Below are positions 42,282-51,205 of a stretch of 64,000 bases of DNA, in pieces (the stretch's first letter is position 1; every line of letters begins with the position of its first letter). Position numbers and translations under genes: made by a program. The stretch covers positions 186,001 to 250,000 of the forward strand of contig NZ_JANZYP010000003.1 of NCBI RefSeq assembly GCF_025506355.1, read 5' to 3'. The notes under the pieces are model-generated. The model was not told the DNA's origin, did not search any database, and was given only the letters and a program-made list of their open reading frames with translations. The DNA is from Sphaerisporangium corydalis (GTDB lineage: Bacteria; Actinomycetota; Actinomycetes; Streptosporangiales; Streptosporangiaceae).

Positions 42282-44521
42282 CCAGACCTTCGGAAAAGCC
42301 CACCAGCAAGAGAACCCCGGAAAAGCCCGCGAGCGAACCCGCCGCCAAGCCTTCGGAAAAGCCCACCAGCAAGCCCGCCGCCAAGCCTTCGGAGAAGTCC
42401 GCGAGCAAACCCGCCGCGAAGACCGGCAGGCCCGCCAAGGCCGTGACGCCCCCACCGGGGAAGGCCGTGCGCAGGCCCCCGGGTAAGGCGGGGGGCCCGG
42501 CCGCGGCCGAGGCGGCCGCCGGGGGGCCCGCGGTGGGCAGGACGGTGCGGCTGGCCGTCGCGGGCGTCTGCGTGGCGCTGGGCGGCCTGGTCGTGGCGAT
42601 GGTCGTCGGCGGGGCGGCGACCCCGCGCATCATCCCCGGCCTGCCCGACGAGGGCGCGCTGACCCGCTGGGCGCTGCCGGTGTCCAAGCTGACCATGGAC
42701 GCCGCGGGCGTGGCCGCCGTGGGCCTGCTGCTCCTGGCCACCGCCCTGCTCCCGAGCGACAAGGGCTTACTCGGCCGGCCGGCGCTCGTCTACGTCAAGG
42801 CCGCCTCCTGGACGGGCCTGCTGTGGGCGCTCGCCGCGGCCTCCACCCTGGTGTTCAGCCTGTCGGAGACGCTCGGCACACCGGTCTCCGACGTCATCGG
42901 CGGCGACGAGCTCACCAGCTACGCCAGCCAGGTCCCCCAGGGCATCGCCCTGACCCTGGTCGTGCTGTTCGGCACGGCCATCGCGCTGTTCTCCCGTGGC
43001 GCGATCACCGCCGGTGCCGCCGGGGGGCTGCTGGTCCTCGCGCTGGCGACCCTGCTGCCCCCGGCGCTGACCGGGCACTCCTCCTCGGCGCCCAACCACG
43101 GCCTGGCCACGACCAGCGTCGCGCTCCACCTGCTGGTGCTGTCGCTGTGGGTCGGCGGGCTGCTGCTGCTGAGCGTGCACGCCCTGCGCGGCGGGCCGCA
43201 CCTCGACCTGGCCGCGCACCGCTTCTCCCGCATGGCGCTGTGGTGCTTCGCCGGCGTCGGCCTGTCCGGCGTGTTCAGCGCCCTGGCCCGGCTGACGGCC
43301 GTCTCCGACCTCTACACCACCTCTTACGGCGTGATCATCCTCGCCAAGGTCGCCGCCTTCACCGCTCTCGGGGTGATCGGCTGGTGGCACCGCGAGCGCA
43401 CCCTGCCCGCGCTGTCCGCCGGCCGTCCCGGCGCCTTCACCCGGCTCGCCGGGGTCGAGGGCCTGATCATGCTGGTGGCGATGGGCCTGGCCGTCGCGCT
43501 CTCGCGCACCGCACCGCCGCCGCTCGACCTGCCGGTGGACCGCGCCTTCGAGCTGCTGGGCTACCTCATCCCGCCGCCGATCACGGTGGCGAACCTGCTC
43601 ACGCTGTGGTGGTTCGACCTGTTCTTCGCGGCGGTGGCCGCCCTGCTGGCCGGCCTCTACGTGGCGGGCGCCGTCCGGCTGGCCCGCCGGGGCGACCGGT
43701 GGCCGCTCGGCCGGACGATCAGCTGGGGGGCCGGCGTCCTGCTGCTGGTCCTGGCCACGCAGAGCGGCATCGCCCGGTACGCCCCGGTGCTGTTCAGCGT
43801 CCACATGGCCGAGCACATGATCCTCTCGATGCTCGTGCCGATCTTCCTGGTGCTGGGCGCGCCGGTGACCCTGGCCCTTCGGGCGCTCAAGCCCGCCGCG
43901 CGGCGCGGGGACCGCGGCCCCCGCGAGTGGATCACGACGATCCTGCACAGCAGGACCACCCGGGTCATCACCCATCCCGCGATCGCCACGGCCCTGTTCA
44001 TCGTCTCGACGTACGCCCTCTACTTCACGCCGCTGTTCGCCTCGGCGATGGAGGAGCACCTCGGGCACATCGCGATGACCCTGCACTTCCTGCTCACCGG
44101 ATGCCTCTTCTTCTGGGTGATCATCGGGGTGGACCCGGCGCCGACCAAGCTGCCGTACTTCGGCCGGCTGCTCCTGCTGTTCGTCACCATGCCGTTCCAC
44201 GCGTTCTTCGGCATCGCGCTGATGAACATGGGCACCGTCATCGCCGCCGACTGGTACGACCAGCTCGGCCGCACCTGGGGGGACCCCCCGCTGGCCGACC
44301 AGGGCACCGGCGGGGCCATCGCCTGGGCGTTCGGGGAGATCCCGACGCTGATCGTGCTGCTGGCCCTCGCCTTCCAGTGGTACCGCGCCGAGGACCGCAC
44401 GGCCAGGCGGGCCGACCGGCGCGCCGACGCCCGGGCCGCCAGGGACGGCGGCACCGGCGACTCCGAGCTGGACGCCTACAACGACTACCTCGCCAGGCTC
44501 GACAGGAGCGACAGAGAGTAA
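42278..44521 (+). CDS. CopD-CtaG fusion: copper import and cytochrome oxidase assembly membrane protein
   Basis: A 747-residue polytopic protein. About 75 cytoplasmic residues of Lys/Pro/Ser repeats (PSEKPTSKPAAK, imperfect 12-residue period, 36-bp DNA repeat at about 42292-42420) precede a CopD domain (about 110-440; TGHSSSAPNHGLATTSVALH, LWVGGLLLLSVHAL) and a CtaG domain (about 455-720; FSVHMAEHMILSMLVPIFLV, HFLLTGCLFFWVIIG, PFHAFFGIALMNMG). His-rich helices fit copper transfer. It forms an operon with copC and probably supplies copper to the terminal oxidase. The GTG overlaps the copC TGA. Confidence 0.92.
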   Translation: MTRPSEKPTSKRTPEKPASEPAAKPSEKPTSKPAAKPSEKSASKPAAKTGRPAKAVTPPPGKAVRRPPGKAGGPAAAEAAAGGPAVGRTVRLAVAGVCVALGGLVVAMVVGGAATPRIIPGLPDEGALTRWALPVSKLTMDAAGVAAVGLLLLATALLPSDKGLLGRPALVYVKAASWTGLLWALAAASTLVFSLSETLGTPVSDVIGGDELTSYASQVPQGIALTLVVLFGTAIALFSRGAITAGAAGGLLVLALATLLPPALTGHSSSAPNHGLATTSVALHLLVLSLWVGGLLLLSVHALRGGPHLDLAAHRFSRMALWCFAGVGLSGVFSALARLTAVSDLYTTSYGVIILAKVAAFTALGVIGWWHRERTLPALSAGRPGAFTRLAGVEGLIMLVAMGLAVALSRTAPPPLDLPVDRAFELLGYLIPPPITVANLLTLWWFDLFFAAVAALLAGLYVAGAVRLARRGDRWPLGRTISWGAGVLLLVLATQSGIARYAPVLFSVHMAEHMILSMLVPIFLVLGAPVTLALRALKPAARRGDRGPREWITTILHSRTTRVITHPAIATALFIVSTYALYFTPLFASAMEEHLGHIAMTLHFLLTGCLFFWVIIGVDPAPTKLPYFGRLLLLFVTMPFHAFFGIALMNMGTVIAADWYDQLGRTWGDPPLADQGTGGAIAWAFGEIPTLIVLLALAFQWYRAEDRTARRADRRADARAARDGGTGDSELDAYNDYLARLDRSDRE

Positions 44522-44664
44522 CGGGCCCTGACTGGGAGTAGGCTTGCGGAGGCCCGGGAGGCGGTCGCCGCCGCCGAGCGCGCTGACGCCCGCCTGCGGG
44601 TAGCGTGGCATCAAAGAGTTCGGGCATAGACACTTTGGGTGGACTTTCGGTGGAAGGTCCCACC

Positions 44665-44686
44665 GGGGTGGCATCGCCGCCACCCC
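44665..44686. terminator. GC-rich hairpin in the gap after the CopD-CtaG gene
   Basis: Perfect 8-bp arms GGGGTGGC and GCCACCCC with a six-base loop, about 145 bp after the CopD-CtaG stop and 100 bp before the orphan ATPase gene. There is no U tract; it is a plausible terminator or attenuator. Confidence 0.45.
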
Positions 44687-44787
44687 AAGCGATTTTCCAA
44701 CCGCTCTTCAAGCACGCGTCGGTAGCGTCGCCCGAGTTTCTGTCACCAGGGCCACGCGGTGGGGCCGGGATCACGTAGCCCGGAGCG

Positions 44788-45207
44788 GTGCGCCCAGGAG
44801 GGTTGGGGGAGTTGTACGAAGAGTTGCGCATGCGCGGAAAACGGAGCCTGGCGCGGGCGGTCGAGGACTACCTGACGGAATGGTCGGAACGCACCGGGAT
44901 CACCGTCGAGGTGTGGGCGATGCCCAAGGAACGGGTGACCGGTCCCGTCGCCGACGCCGTCTACGCCGTCGTGCTCGCGGCCCTGTCCAACGTCGAACGG
45001 CACAGCGGCGCCCACACGCTCTCGCTCGCCCTCACCACGGGCCGCGGCGGCCTTCGGCTGACCGTCAGCGACAACGGCGTGGGCTTCCCGCCCGGCCGCA
45101 CCGGGCCCGGGATGGACACGATGAAGCGGCGGTTCAGCGAGGTGGGCGGCGTCCTGACGATCAACAGCGTGGTCGGTGAGGGCACGACGGTCAGCGGCCA
45201 GATCTGA
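44788..45207 (+). CDS. Stand-alone histidine-kinase-type ATPase domain
   Basis: A protein of about 139 residues consisting of a HATPase_c domain of the NarL/DesK-kinase type: N-box LAALSNVERHSGAHTLS, G1-box SDNGVGFPPGR and GPGMDTMKRRFSEVGGVL. The dimerisation/phospho-acceptor helix with its conserved His is missing, as is any sensor or receiver partner. It is either the 3' remnant of a kinase or an anti-sigma-like switch protein. The start is uncertain among GTG 44788, TTG 44812 and ATG 44830; GGGGGAG at about 44804 best serves a downstream start. Confidence 0.65.
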   Translation: MRPGGLGELYEELRMRGKRSLARAVEDYLTEWSERTGITVEVWAMPKERVTGPVADAVYAVVLAALSNVERHSGAHTLSLALTTGRGGLRLTVSDNGVGFPPGRTGPGMDTMKRRFSEVGGVLTINSVVGEGTTVSGQI

Positions 45208-45249
45208 CCCGCACGCCCGCCGGGGGACGGGTGTGGGGGGACGACGGCC

Positions 45250-45423
45250 CTAGGGGATCGGGGTGACCGCCGCTGGCCCGGTGGAGTGCGTCATGTTCAG
45301 GGTCAGTTCCACCTGGTCAGGCGGGTCGGCGTGGGTCATCGAGATGACGCCGAACAGTGCGCCGGCGAGGGCCAGCAGGCTCAGGACGGGGGTGGACCCC
45401 CGGTTTCTCCGGGTTTCGGCCAT
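45250..45423 (-). CDS. 57-residue membrane or secreted peptide
   Basis: ATG at 45423 with a strong GGAGGAG ribosome site nine bases upstream; TAG at 45252-45250. The protein begins MAETRRNRGSTP, has a hydrophobic segment VLSLLALAGALFGVISMTHA that may be a signal peptide (cleavage after THA), and ends in a short polar tail with LTLNMTHSTGPAAV. No family recognised. It is convergent with the orphan ATPase gene and 114 bp downstream of the large membrane protein gene in the same direction, so it could belong to that unit. Confidence 0.6.
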   Translation of the reverse strand: MAETRRNRGSTPVLSLLALAGALFGVISMTHADPPDQVELTLNMTHSTGPAAVTPIP

Positions 45424-45536
45424 CGTGATCTCCTCCGCAGACGGGGTCACGGAGCGGCGCGGGGCCTGACGGTCCCGGTGCCGCACCTGTCACGAGGTAC
45501 GCGGCGGGAGCGTGGAACGTTCGATCCGGAGCGGCG

Positions 45537-48482
45537 CTAGCAGGTGGGACTCGGCGGCTGCTGGACGTACAGGCGCCCGCACTGGCGGATCACGACCTGG
45601 CGGCCCTGCGGGTTCACGGTGACCAGCAGGATCGGGCGGTCCAGGGCGTGGCGGCCGTCGGGGTCGCCGTGCAGCTTGACCAGCCCGCTGTCACCGTTGA
45701 TCTTCTCCAGCTTCTCCAGCGCCAGCAGCACCCCTCCCCGGTCGACCACGCCCGGCCCGCCGTCGTCGGCGGGCCCGCCCTGGCCGGAGAACGCCACCTG
45801 CGCCGCCCCCATGATCGCCCCCGCGGCGTCGTGGGCCTGCACCGCGTACTCCTTGGAGGGCAGTTCGGTCCTTGGCAGGTTCTGCATGTGCAGCGAGGCC
45901 ACCAGGGCGTCGAACTCCTGGAAGAAGTCGGTCTTGAACTGGCCGGGGACGGCGGTCCAGGCGCTCGGCGAGGCCAGCGCCACGTACGTCACCCGGACCC
46001 GGTGGTTGCTGCCGAGCTGGGGCTCGTGGTCGTTGACGTACTGGGTGATGTCGTCGTTGGCCATGACCGTGAGCTGGCACTGCGACTTGCCGATGGCGTC
46101 GACGAAGGCGCCGAACTGGGCGGTCCGCCCGGCGTAGTAGACCATGTCGGGTTTCTCCGTCCGAGTGCACACGTCGGTGACCTTCTCCTCCAGCTGGGCC
46201 GCGTTGGAGTACCCGACGGAGGTCGCGCCCTTGCCGAAGGCGCGGACGAACCGGGCGCCGAGGTCCCGGCTGAACAGGTCGCTGAGCATCGTGTCGGTGA
46301 AGACGGCGGCCGTGGCGGCGGGCGGGAAGCCCTGCTCGGGCAGCCCCTCATGGGCCCAGCGCGCGGCCACCTCGGCGAGCCGGCTGTTGGGCGGCGCCAG
46401 CGGGAAGAACGAGGGGATGTAGGCGTCGCTGCCCTGGCGCCGCCCGAGGTCGTCGAACGTCGCCGTGGTGCTGATCACGGGCACGGCCTTGCGGGCCAGG
46501 AGCTGGATCGCGGCCTGGACGGTCTGCCGGCTCTCGCCGAGGCCGACCACCCCGATGACGCTCGGATCGTCCTGGATACGGCGCAGCACGTCCTTGGCGA
46601 CGTCCTCGGCGTACCGGAAGTCGGCGCCCGCGTTCGCCAGCAGGAGCCGCATCTGCAGCTTGCTGCCGTCCCCGCTGTTGTCGATCAGCCGGCGCTGCTC
46701 CAGGGCGAGGCCGGCCAGCTCGCCGTGGATGTCGGTGATGGGGTCGGCCACCCCCACCGACGACTTCGAGGAGGTGGTGAGCTTCCCCAGGTAGATCACC
46801 GTGGCGTAGGGGTGGCCGGACGACAGGATGGAGCGGTTCTGGGAGTCGATCACGCCCAGGACGTGCTTGAGGTGGTCGTCGAAGACGAAGCCGCCGTCGC
46901 TGATCCCGACGCACTCGCCCGTGGCGGCGCGCCAGATGTCGAGTTCGCAGTTGGTCGTGTTCGTGGCGAGCACCCGGACGAAGGACAGGGTCACCAGGGC
47001 CGTCACCGCCAGCCACGGCAGCACCGGGTGGGCGAGCAGCGGCCGCCGCCGGCCGCGGACCGGGACGTTGATCTTCTCAAGGATGGGGGCGTCCTTGGCC
47101 TCCATCTCGATGCGCAGCACGCGGTGCGACCCGACGGCGCGGTCCCTGGCCAGCTCGGCGCCCCACTGCGCCCACAGCTCCTCGGTGAGCTCGGGACGGC
47201 CCGCCATCACCGGGGCGCGGGCGCCGTCCGGCGGCGGGGTGTGGCCGCTGTGACCGGTCACGACGACCAGCAGCGGGTCGGGCAGGCACGTGGCGGTCCT
47301 GACCTCCTCGATGCGGGCGACCAGCCGGGTCAGCCCGCCGTCGACCAGCAGGACAGGGTAGGAGGTGCGCGCCCACGCGACCCGCCGCCAGACCTTCCAC
47401 AGCCGCCGCTCGTACCCCTGCCGCAGGTCCTCCAGGAAGGCGTTCACCAGGAGGTGCTCGATGCCCTCGTTGGCCTGGACGGCCTCCAGCCTCTTGCGCT
47501 CCCCGGCGGACTCGGCCGGCGCCTCCGCGCCCTCCGCGCCCTCGTGCTCCGGCGGGTGCCCGGCGTCCGGGTCGCCAGGGACGGCGGTCACCTGCGGCAG
47601 CGGCGTGACGTGCGCGACCAGCCGCGACTGGGCGGGGGCGGGCGGCGGCACGTCCGGCCTGGCCTCCGACAGCGGGACGGCCATGGCGCGGCGCCGGGCG
47701 CGCAGCAGGCGCACGGCGAAGCCGGTGATGTCGTGCGGCCGGTTGCGGCGCTGGTCGGGCATGAGGAACGGCTGGCGGCAGAACCACATGTACCGGCGCC
47801 GGCCCGCCCAGCTCCGGGAGAGCAGCAGGACGTGCAGCGACCCGATGACCGGCCCGGCGAGGATGGCGCTCACCCCGAACAGGCCGCTGAGCTGGTTGGC
47901 CCACCCGGCGCCGAGGAGCGCCGTGGCGGCGGCCCAGGCGGGCAGCGGGCCCTCCGAGTAGGCGCGCACGTTCGCCCAGAAGTTGCGCCGGTCCTGGCCG
48001 GTGCCCGCCCGCATCTGCCTGCGGCGCTGGCGGACGGCCTTCTTCACGCCGTCGTGGAGGTGGTCGGGCTCGTCGTCGGTCGTCTGGAGGTCGAGCAGCC
48101 ACAGCACCTGGGCGAACAGGGGGAAGCGCAGGTGCGCCTCGCCGGGCGGGGCGACGGCGGCGAGGTCCCGGGTCGCCTGGCGAAGCTGGGTGACCAGCCC
48201 CGCGTACGGCGGGGTGAACCCCGCGCCGGCCACCGGGCCGCCCTCCTCGGGGTCCGCCGAGGTGCCGATGTGGGCGAACGGCGTGCCGTCGCACCGGGCC
48301 TCCAGGGCCTGGGCGACGGCCGCGTTCGCCAGGTAGGGCCCGGTCACCCACAGGACCGGGACGGGGATGTCGCCGTTGCGCCAGGTGGGGCGCACGCGCA
48401 TCTGGTCGAAGACGCGCAGGAACTCGCGGATGCCCTCGTGCCGCCGGCGGTAGTTCTCGTCGGGGTCGTGCCCGGGGATCAT
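45537..48482 (-). CDS. Large membrane protein with C-terminal type I periplasmic-binding domain
   Basis: A 981-residue multi-domain protein. Residues 1-165 resemble a degenerate nucleotide-binding region (PVLWVTGPYLANAAVAQALE, no intact Walker A). Hydrophobic segments follow near 185-235, then a variable charged cytoplasmic segment (250-480), one membrane helix near 485-505 and an extracellular region matching branched-chain amino-acid type binding proteins: VIYLGKLTTSSKSSVGVADP, VIGVVGLGESRQTVQAAIQL, VPVISTTATFDD and MVYYAGRTAQFGAFVDAI. This is not a transporter subunit, since no permease or ATPase is linked; ligand sensing coupled to a cytoplasmic domain is inferred. The ATG at 48482 lacks a clear ribosome site; a proline-rich 69-codon frame upstream ends in an ATGA overlap with it. 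Confidence 0.75.
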   Translation of the reverse strand: MIPGHDPDENYRRRHEGIREFLRVFDQMRVRPTWRNGDIPVPVLWVTGPYLANAAVAQALEARCDGTPFAHIGTSADPEEGGPVAGAGFTPPYAGLVTQLRQATRDLAAVAPPGEAHLRFPLFAQVLWLLDLQTTDDEPDHLHDGVKKAVRQRRRQMRAGTGQDRRNFWANVRAYSEGPLPAWAAATALLGAGWANQLSGLFGVSAILAGPVIGSLHVLLLSRSWAGRRRYMWFCRQPFLMPDQRRNRPHDITGFAVRLLRARRRAMAVPLSEARPDVPPPAPAQSRLVAHVTPLPQVTAVPGDPDAGHPPEHEGAEGAEAPAESAGERKRLEAVQANEGIEHLLVNAFLEDLRQGYERRLWKVWRRVAWARTSYPVLLVDGGLTRLVARIEEVRTATCLPDPLLVVVTGHSGHTPPPDGARAPVMAGRPELTEELWAQWGAELARDRAVGSHRVLRIEMEAKDAPILEKINVPVRGRRRPLLAHPVLPWLAVTALVTLSFVRVLATNTTNCELDIWRAATGECVGISDGGFVFDDHLKHVLGVIDSQNRSILSSGHPYATVIYLGKLTTSSKSSVGVADPITDIHGELAGLALEQRRLIDNSGDGSKLQMRLLLANAGADFRYAEDVAKDVLRRIQDDPSVIGVVGLGESRQTVQAAIQLLARKAVPVISTTATFDDLGRRQGSDAYIPSFFPLAPPNSRLAEVAARWAHEGLPEQGFPPAATAAVFTDTMLSDLFSRDLGARFVRAFGKGATSVGYSNAAQLEEKVTDVCTRTEKPDMVYYAGRTAQFGAFVDAIGKSQCQLTVMANDDITQYVNDHEPQLGSNHRVRVTYVALASPSAWTAVPGQFKTDFFQEFDALVASLHMQNLPRTELPSKEYAVQAHDAAGAIMGAAQVAFSGQGGPADDGGPGVVDRGGVLLALEKLEKINGDSGLVKLHGDPDGRHALDRPILLVTVNPQGRQVVIRQCGRLYVQQPPSPTC

Positions 48483-48784
48483 GCGGAGGCCGCCGGCGGG
48501 CGGGACACCGGGACTTCCGGGTACGGAGAGGAAGGCGGTGCTGGGGTCAATGGGTCACTCCGGATCGACAGGGGGCTGTCGGGCTCGCTTTCCGGCTCCC
48601 GCGAACGGTCTTTATAGAAATGACGGGATATGGGTTCTGCGTTGTGTCCAGCATAGGTTGCGTGACGGGACCGTGTGGGGCCTGTCACGGCAATTCCGGC
48701 GGACCTGTTCGCGGGAAATTCCCCGTGCCTGTTATCGCAGGTGGGCGAATAGTGAAAAGTCCGGATATAGGGGTTTTTGGTAAG
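48483..48784. other. Intergenic region with AT-richer promoter-like stretch
   Basis: A 302-bp gap. Its right half (48610-48780) is markedly less GC-rich (TTTATAGAAATGACGGGATA, GAAAAGTCCGGATATAGGGG) and probably carries the minus-strand promoter for the 981-residue protein. A proline-rich frame on the minus strand (48688-48479) is open but shows no protein-like conservation signal. No RNA gene is recognised. Confidence 0.4.
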
Positions 48785-49291
48785 TCAGAGGTCCCGGCGC
48801 ATGCAGACGCGGGGCCACCGGTCGAGCCCGTGCTCGGCCTCGCGGCGGCGCAGCGCCCGCAGCCCCGGGGTCAGCTCGGCGTCGTCGAGGTACCAGAACC
48901 CGCACCGCTCGTAGTACGGCGCGTTCCACGGCACGCGGGCGAAGGTGATCAGGGTGAGCGCGGGGAGGCCCTCGTCCTTGGCGTGGCCGGCCGCGTGCTC
49001 GATGAGCGAGCGTCCCATGCCGCGGTGCGCCGAGCCGGGGTGCACGGAGACCTGTTCCAGGTGGAGGCTGCCGTCGATCACGTCGGCGATGAGGTAGGCG
49101 ACCGGCAGGTTGGCGTCGTCGACCCGGACCCACGCCCGGCCCGCGCGCTGGTAGCCGGCCAGGACGGCGAGGGCGGGCGGCTCGTCGGCGGCGATGGCGG
49201 ACATGCCGATGTCGTGGAAGGCCTGCCCGGCGGCGCGTTCGATGTCCTGGAGGAGGGGAAGCTCGTCGACGCCGGCCATTCGGATGCTCAT
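48785..49291 (-). CDS. GNAT family N-acetyltransferase
   Basis: A 168-residue acetyltransferase. The acetyl-CoA motif A is LEQVSVHPGSAHRGMGRSLI, and motif B is APYYERCGFWYLDD. The start at 49291 (MSIRMAGVDELPLLQ) is preferred over a longer frame, because the domain begins here. The substrate is unknown; the sequence resembles RimI-like and small-molecule GNATs. It is followed by 120 bp without a gene before the DUF397 gene. Confidence 0.9.
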   Translation of the reverse strand: MSIRMAGVDELPLLQDIERAAGQAFHDIGMSAIAADEPPALAVLAGYQRAGRAWVRVDDANLPVAYLIADVIDGSLHLEQVSVHPGSAHRGMGRSLIEHAAGHAKDEGLPALTLITFARVPWNAPYYERCGFWYLDDAELTPGLRALRRREAEHGLDRWPRVCMRRDL

Positions 49292-49411
49292 CGCGTCATT
49301 GTCGCCGCCCCGGCGCGTCGTGAACAGTCGATTTACCGGCGAAGCGGGGCGGTTCACGCCTGAGACGGTTCACCCCTGAGGCGCGGCGGCTCGCGCCCGA
49401 AGCGCGGCGGC

Positions 49412-49630
49412 CTACGCCCGGAGCGGGGCGGCCCAGCCGGGCGCGCCCCGCTTCACACCGCGGAGGAACATGGACCACTGGCCCGAGGTGACGATGAGGG
49501 CCGGGACCTCGGGGTTCTTCGAATCGCGCACGGCGATCGTGCCGGATCGATCGCTCGCGACCTCGACACAGTGACCGCCGGTGTCACCGGACCGAGTTGA
49601 TTTACGCCATTTGACCGAACTTAGGTCCAT
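49412..49630 (-). CDS. DUF397 protein
   Basis: A 72-residue DUF397 protein: VKWRKSTRSGDTGGHCVEVA, AVRDSKNPEVPALIVTSGQW and a short C-terminal tail. DUF397 proteins are partners of XRE/DUF5753 regulators in actinomycetes, often compared with toxin-antitoxin or anti-activator pairs that affect development. Its ATG overlaps the regulator's TAA by ten bases, so they are co-translated. Confidence 0.93.
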   Translation of the reverse strand: MDLSSVKWRKSTRSGDTGGHCVEVASDRSGTIAVRDSKNPEVPALIVTSGQWSMFLRGVKRGAPGWAAPLRA

Positions 49631-50448
49631 CTATCCACCGCTTCCTTGATTACTTTGAGCGACAGGGACTGCGGGTACGCCTCGGCCCTGAGGGAGTCGT
49701 AGCGAGCGGTGAGCGCCACGATTTCGCTTCGGTCTCGGAGTGTCCGTCCATCAGGGAGTGACTCCACATATACCGTATATGGGGTCCCGCGCTGCTCGGC
49801 TATAACAAACGCGGCAAGTAATCCATGGATGGCCTCCGCGTCGAGTGGCACGATCTGAATGGTCACCAGTGGATGCCGCGCGATGTCGATGAGGTACTGA
49901 AGTTGGCGGCGCATAACCTCCGGCCCGCCGATGGGGCGGTGAAGAATGCCCTCATCCAGGAGACTCAAGATGGTTGGCGGCTTTTCTTGGGTCAAGAGTG
50001 TTTTGCGCTGCATGCGGCCGATGACGCGCTCTTCGATTTCCTCGGGGGTGATCCCCGGCGCCTTGCTGAAGACCCGCCGGGCGTACTCCTCGGTCTGGAA
50101 CATCCCGGGCACCAGCATCGGGTCCCAGGTCTGCAGCGCGGTGGCGCGCCGCTCCTCGGCCGTCCAGTCGCGGAAGTGCAGGGGGACCGGTGGAGGAGGT
50201 GGCCAGCCCTCGACGTGCAGGGCGGTCAGGACGCCGTCCAGGCCGAAGGCGTGGTCACAGCGCTTGGCGAAGTCGTCGCTGGGGGTGCGCTTGAGGTTCT
50301 CGACGGCTCCGATGAGGCTGCCGGAGAAGCCGATCCTGCGGCCGAGTTGGCCCTGGGTCAGCCGGGCCAGGACGCGGTGGCGCTGGAGCTCGTACGCGAA
50401 ACGGGCGCGTGCGGAGTCTTCAGGATTGATTTTCGTCATATGCGGCAT
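49621..50448 (-). CDS. XRE-family regulator with DUF5753 domain
   Basis: A 275-residue regulator. The N-terminal XRE HTH is ARLTQGQLGRRIGFSGSLIGA, and the DUF5753 domain includes FRDWTAEERRATALQTWDPM, LVPGMFQTEEYARRVF and RMQRKTLLT. The ATG at 50448 has AGGAG five bases upstream; codon use here (ATA, TTA-poor) is somewhat less biased than in the neighbours. It is co-translated with DUF397. Such pairs are abundant, paralogous and strain-variable in Streptomyces-like genomes; a specific target cannot be named. Confidence 0.93.
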   Translation of the reverse strand: MPHMTKINPEDSARARFAYELQRHRVLARLTQGQLGRRIGFSGSLIGAVENLKRTPSDDFAKRCDHAFGLDGVLTALHVEGWPPPPPVPLHFRDWTAEERRATALQTWDPMLVPGMFQTEEYARRVFSKAPGITPEEIEERVIGRMQRKTLLTQEKPPTILSLLDEGILHRPIGGPEVMRRQLQYLIDIARHPLVTIQIVPLDAEAIHGLLAAFVIAEQRGTPYTVYVESLPDGRTLRDRSEIVALTARYDSLRAEAYPQSLSLKVIKEAVDRWT

Positions 50449-51205
50449 TTGAGCTCCTCGTTCCGCCCTCCGGGGATATCGCGGCAGGCGACGGCCGATC
50501 CCCGCGGGGCGTGACTCCTCCGGGTAGTTAATCAACTACTAAAGGTAATGGACGGTGCGCACCCGGGGAAGGAGAAATACGCATCTCGCGGCCGGGGGAC
50601 GCGCCGCTGCCACGGGATATGCGCCGCCCATGGCGGGCGGCGACGCTATTGGAGCCGGCGGGACTTCCGGATCCGGGCGGTCGCCGCGGGGCCGGGAAAA
50701 GGCCGGTGAATTCCGGTGCCCGGAACGCATTGCCGGCCCGCGGCGAACGCCCGGCGTGATTTCCAATTCCCCGCTCCGGGACCGCGGCAGGAAAGCGGGA
50801 AAACCGGATGGGACGCCTCACCGCGGACCGGACGGCGCGGGCCGCGCGGCCGGCGCGACCGGTGGAGGGGGCGCGGCGGCGGGCCGGAGAGATCCCCATG
50901 CCATCCGCCTAATGGCGGCCGCCTTCCTTGACTCCCGCATATCTCCCGGGTGTCAGGTGCGCGGAGCGTGACCTTTCGGATCCGGCGCGAGTTCACACCT
51001 TGGCGGGCATAACGAGAACGCATCGGCCGAGGTGGCGGGGGAGAGGACACCCCTTGTGGGGGCCCGGGCGGCGCCGGGCCGGTGGAATGATCTCTTAATG
51101 ACACCAAATCAGGTGAAATGATGACGAGGGGGGCGTCTGTCAGTAAGGCTCTATGGGACGTCCGGTGATTTCCGGGCGCCGCTTTCCGGGTCATCGAGGT
51201 CAGTC
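50449..51205. other. Long intergenic region, no supported gene
   Basis: A 757-bp region between the divergent XRE gene and the LuxR-type gene. Many open frames exist on both strands but all are Arg/Pro/Gly-rich and lack ribosome sites, as expected of very GC-rich non-coding DNA. The stretch 51090-51130 is AT-richer (TCTCTTAATGACACCAAATC) and contains CACCAAATCAGGTG, a short dyad about 90 bp before the regulator, so the promoter is probably here. Confidence 0.45.

Noticed and set aside
45648-48617. A 989-codon plus-strand frame opposite the large membrane protein
   Set aside because: Composition (Val/Gly/Arg/His-rich) and absence of motifs mark it as the antisense shadow; the minus-strand frame has clear periplasmic-binding motifs and membrane helices.
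48479-48688. 69-codon frame overlapping the start of the 981-residue protein by ATGA
   Set aside because: The overlap is suggestive, but the sequence is proline/serine-rich without any ribosome site or domain; left as a note under the neighbouring gene.
50528-51194. Candidate genes in the 757-bp gap
   Set aside because: All frames are Arg/Gly/Pro-rich, lack ribosome sites and show no third-position pattern that I could recognise as coding.
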